Below, piece by piece: positions 50,349 through 51,619 of a stretch of DNA of 51,619 nucleotides. Every line of letters starts with the position of its first letter. The stretch's first letter is position 1. The position numbers and the translations under genes are program-made. The notes under the pieces are model-generated. The model did no database searches. It saw only the letters and a program-made list of their open reading frames with translations, and had not been told where the DNA came from. The DNA comes from Clostridiales bacterium UBA6386. GTDB lineage: Bacteria > Bacillota > Clostridia > Oscillospirales > Oscillospiraceae. The stretch spans positions 1-51,619 of the forward strand of contig DJQM01000042.1 of assembly GCA_002437585.1 (NCBI GenBank), in the 5' to 3' direction.

Positions 50349-51119
50349 ATGCTGCGTGCCGAACGTCATCAAGCCATTCTGGAGCTGGTCAAGAACCGAG
50401 GGATCGTCGCCATTGAGGATCTGATGGCTCATACGGACAGCTCCAAGGCCACCATCCGCCGGGATATCAACGAGCTTGCCGAGCAGTCTCTGCTGATTAA
50501 GATCCGGGGTGGTGCCCGGTATGCCACGGATGTGAAGCTGCCGGATCAGGAGCCTTCCCAGGCCGCCAAGAGTCTCATCAACGTGGAGGAAAAGCAGCGC
50601 ATTGCGGCGGCGGCCAAGCGGCATATCCGCCCCAACGGCCGTTTGTTTCTGGACTCCGGTACCACCGTGCTGGAGCTTGCCAAACTGCTGGCAAGCGAAG
50701 AGAACCTGACCTTCGTCACCAACGATCTTCAGATCGGTGCCGCCTTGGCCGGGAACCGAAAGTCTACCCTGCTGTTCCTGGGGGGCATGGTGCGCAAGGG
50801 CTTCACCGCCACCTACGGCTATTTCGCCGAGCAGATGCTGGGAGAGCTGTCCGTTAATCAGATGTTCTTTTCCGTAGACGCGGTGGATCCGGAGCTGAAT
50901 ATCACCAGCTACACCATGGAGGACATCAACGTCAAGAAGATCGGCATGGCTCAGGCCGAGGAGCGGATTCTGCTGTGTGACCACTCCAAGTTCACCACCT
51001 GCGCCCTGTTCAACATCTGCACCATCGCGAACATCGATACTGTCATTGTCACGAAGGAGCTGAATCCGGAAACCATCGAGCACCTGCGCCGTTCCGGCGT
51101 CAACGTAGAAGTGGTTTAA
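50349..51119 (+). CDS. DeoR-family transcriptional regulator
   Basis: It has 256 residues with GAAGGGG before the ATG. The N-terminal winged helix MLRAERHQAILELVKNRG leads to DSSKATIRRDINELAEQSL (30-48). The C-terminal phosphosugar-sensing domain (about 75-250) has the typical FLDSGTTVLELAKLL, FVTNDLQIGAALAG, LFLGGMVRKGFTATYG and LLCDHSKFTTCALF. It probably controls the divergent sugar operon and the BtpA gene by binding a phosphorylated sugar. Confidence 0.92.
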   Translation: MLRAERHQAILELVKNRGIVAIEDLMAHTDSSKATIRRDINELAEQSLLIKIRGGARYATDVKLPDQEPSQAAKSLINVEEKQRIAAAAKRHIRPNGRLFLDSGTTVLELAKLLASEENLTFVTNDLQIGAALAGNRKSTLLFLGGMVRKGFTATYGYFAEQMLGELSVNQMFFSVDAVDPELNITSYTMEDINVKKIGMAQAEERILLCDHSKFTTCALFNICTIANIDTVIVTKELNPETIEHLRRSGVNVEVV

Positions 51120-51154
51120 GGCGTTTTGCCATATTTCCCTAAAGCGTAAAGGAA

Positions 51155-51194
51155 ACACCGCGTAATTTGGCAAGAAGACTCAGCCAGGATTTTT
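51155..51194 (+). repeat. Dispersed degenerate repeat, family 2, copy A
   Basis: ACACCGCGTAATTTGGCAAG, then AAGACTCAGCCAGGATTTTT, is followed by GTTTGAAAAAAGCTGG and CATTTTTCAAGCTGAAG. It is the best match to copy B. On the minus strand the frame equivalent to the HTH-like reading of copy B contains a stop. It stands just past deoR. Confidence 0.6.
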
Positions 51195-51310
51195 ATCCTA
51201 GTTCAAAGTTTGAAAAAAGCTGGAATACGGTATGTATTTCCCATTTTTCAAGCTGAAGAAATGGGGTTAAAACGACTGAGGCTCGCAGGCACAGTTGTAC
51301 GGTGTTGCCC

Positions 51311-51389
51311 AAAAGCCCCTGGCGGTGATATGTACCCCCAATACTGGACACCCAGTATTGGGGGTACATATCACCGCCAGGGGGCTTTT
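51311..51389. repeat. Very long hairpin: 37-bp nearly perfect inverted repeat
   Basis: The left arm 51311-51347 (AAAAGCCCCTGGCGGTG through CAATACTGG) and right arm 51352-51389 are reverse complements with one extra G and a 4-base loop, ACAC. The arms are longer than any terminator. Short ORFs crossing it on both strands come from the palindrome itself. It may be a foldback element, a MITE-like insertion or a structured RNA. The right end, GGGGCTTTTG, could terminate transcripts from deoR. Confidence 0.85.
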
Positions 51390-51426
51390 GTTGGCTGTCA
51401 TGAAGGAGGACAAGGCACAAGCCTAG

Positions 51427-51619
51427 CCAATCCCAAAATTGCAAAAAGGCGCACTGAATCTTACGCAGATTCAGCAGCAAAATGGACAGGGAAACGACGG
51501 GCGAACTTCTTCAATCAACTGGCGATTCTACTTCGCCCGTGATTTTATGATGGCGGTTTTGCTGCTGCCTGCGATTCAACGCAGACTCCAGGCCTTCTTC
51601 GACGAACCGCTGTGCTATG
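51427..51619 (+). other. Open frame running off the right edge, possible gene start
   Basis: A frame without stops continues to the window end; it includes INWRFYFARDFMMAVLLLPA followed by IQRRLQAFFDEPLCY. No ribosome site precedes the internal ATGs at 51547 and 51550. It might be the 5' part of a real gene or of a transposase. The sequence is too short to recognise. Confidence 0.2.

Noticed and set aside
51193..51542. Overlapping 95- and 110-residue ORFs on opposite strands
   Set aside because: Both cross the 37-bp palindrome and the family 2 repeat; their similarity to each other is a consequence of the inverted repeat.

Overview
The window looks like chromosomal DNA of a gut-type Clostridia, probably Oscillospirales/Ruminococcaceae. 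This is inferred from GC-rich low-GC-phylum gene families, strong AGGAGG ribosome sites, sigma-A promoters, Nif11-type precursor peptides, BspA-like leucine-rich repeats and short dispersed GGGATTGCC...GCAATGACA repeats. No rRNA, tRNA, CRISPR array or intact insertion sequence was seen.

1) 0.3-10.1 kb, L-arabinose uptake and catabolism. On the minus strand, chvE-like binding lipoprotein, mmsA, mmsB, a small membrane protein, an FGGY ribulokinase, araA and araD form one transcriptional direction. A consensus promoter (8562-8590) drives it, and divergent araR (GntR/LacI chimera) probably represses it. The genes carry arabinose to D-xylulose-5-phosphate.

2) 10.2-19.1 kb, arabinan and arabino-oligosaccharide use. 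The minus operon is GH127 beta-L-arabinofuranosidase, binding lipoprotein, two permeases and a DUF624 protein. Divergent to it lie a LacI-family regulator and an intracellular GH51 arabinofuranosidase. A pair of mirror-image LacI-type operators sits in the GH127 leader. No ATPase is encoded, so a shared MsmX-type ATPase is needed.

3) 19.1-39.1 kb, the unusual part: a peptide-secretion locus, entirely on the minus strand. A sigma factor, HlyD-like adaptor, C39 peptidase-ABC exporter, second NHLM-type ABC exporter, STAS protein, TIR-FHA-FHA protein and LRR lipoprotein form one operon. Next come four Nif11-like leader peptides with unrelated cores (one is a Trp/Pro/Arg-rich peptide), two PP2C phosphatases, a short leader-like protein and two transmembrane Ser/Thr kinases with different ectodomains. 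A secreted BspA-type LRR protein, related to one kinase ectodomain, ends the region. Two near-identical non-sigma-A promoters (GTTACAG and TATACACGCC, read on the plus strand, 12 bp apart) precede the peptide operon and kinase 1, which suggests a dedicated regulon. No RiPP-modifying enzyme is visible. I infer a phosphorylation-controlled export system for Nif11-leader peptides.

4) 39.2-39.8 kb, debris: a degenerate repeat, a broken surface-protein pseudogene and a dispersed palindromic repeat.

5) 39.8-51.1 kb, a second pentose or related sugar operon. On the minus strand, an Rpe-like epimerase, AraD-like aldolase/epimerase, FrlC-like TIM-barrel epimerase, rhamnose-type ABC transporter (ATPase, two permeases, binding lipoprotein), HAD phosphatase and a second FGGY kinase paralogous to the first. 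Divergent to it are a BtpA/SgcQ protein and a DeoR regulator. The substrate is unknown; L-ribulose/L-xylulose-type chemistry fits.

6) 51.1-51.6 kb: a third copy of the degenerate repeat, a very long perfect-type hairpin and the possible beginning of a gene running off the edge.
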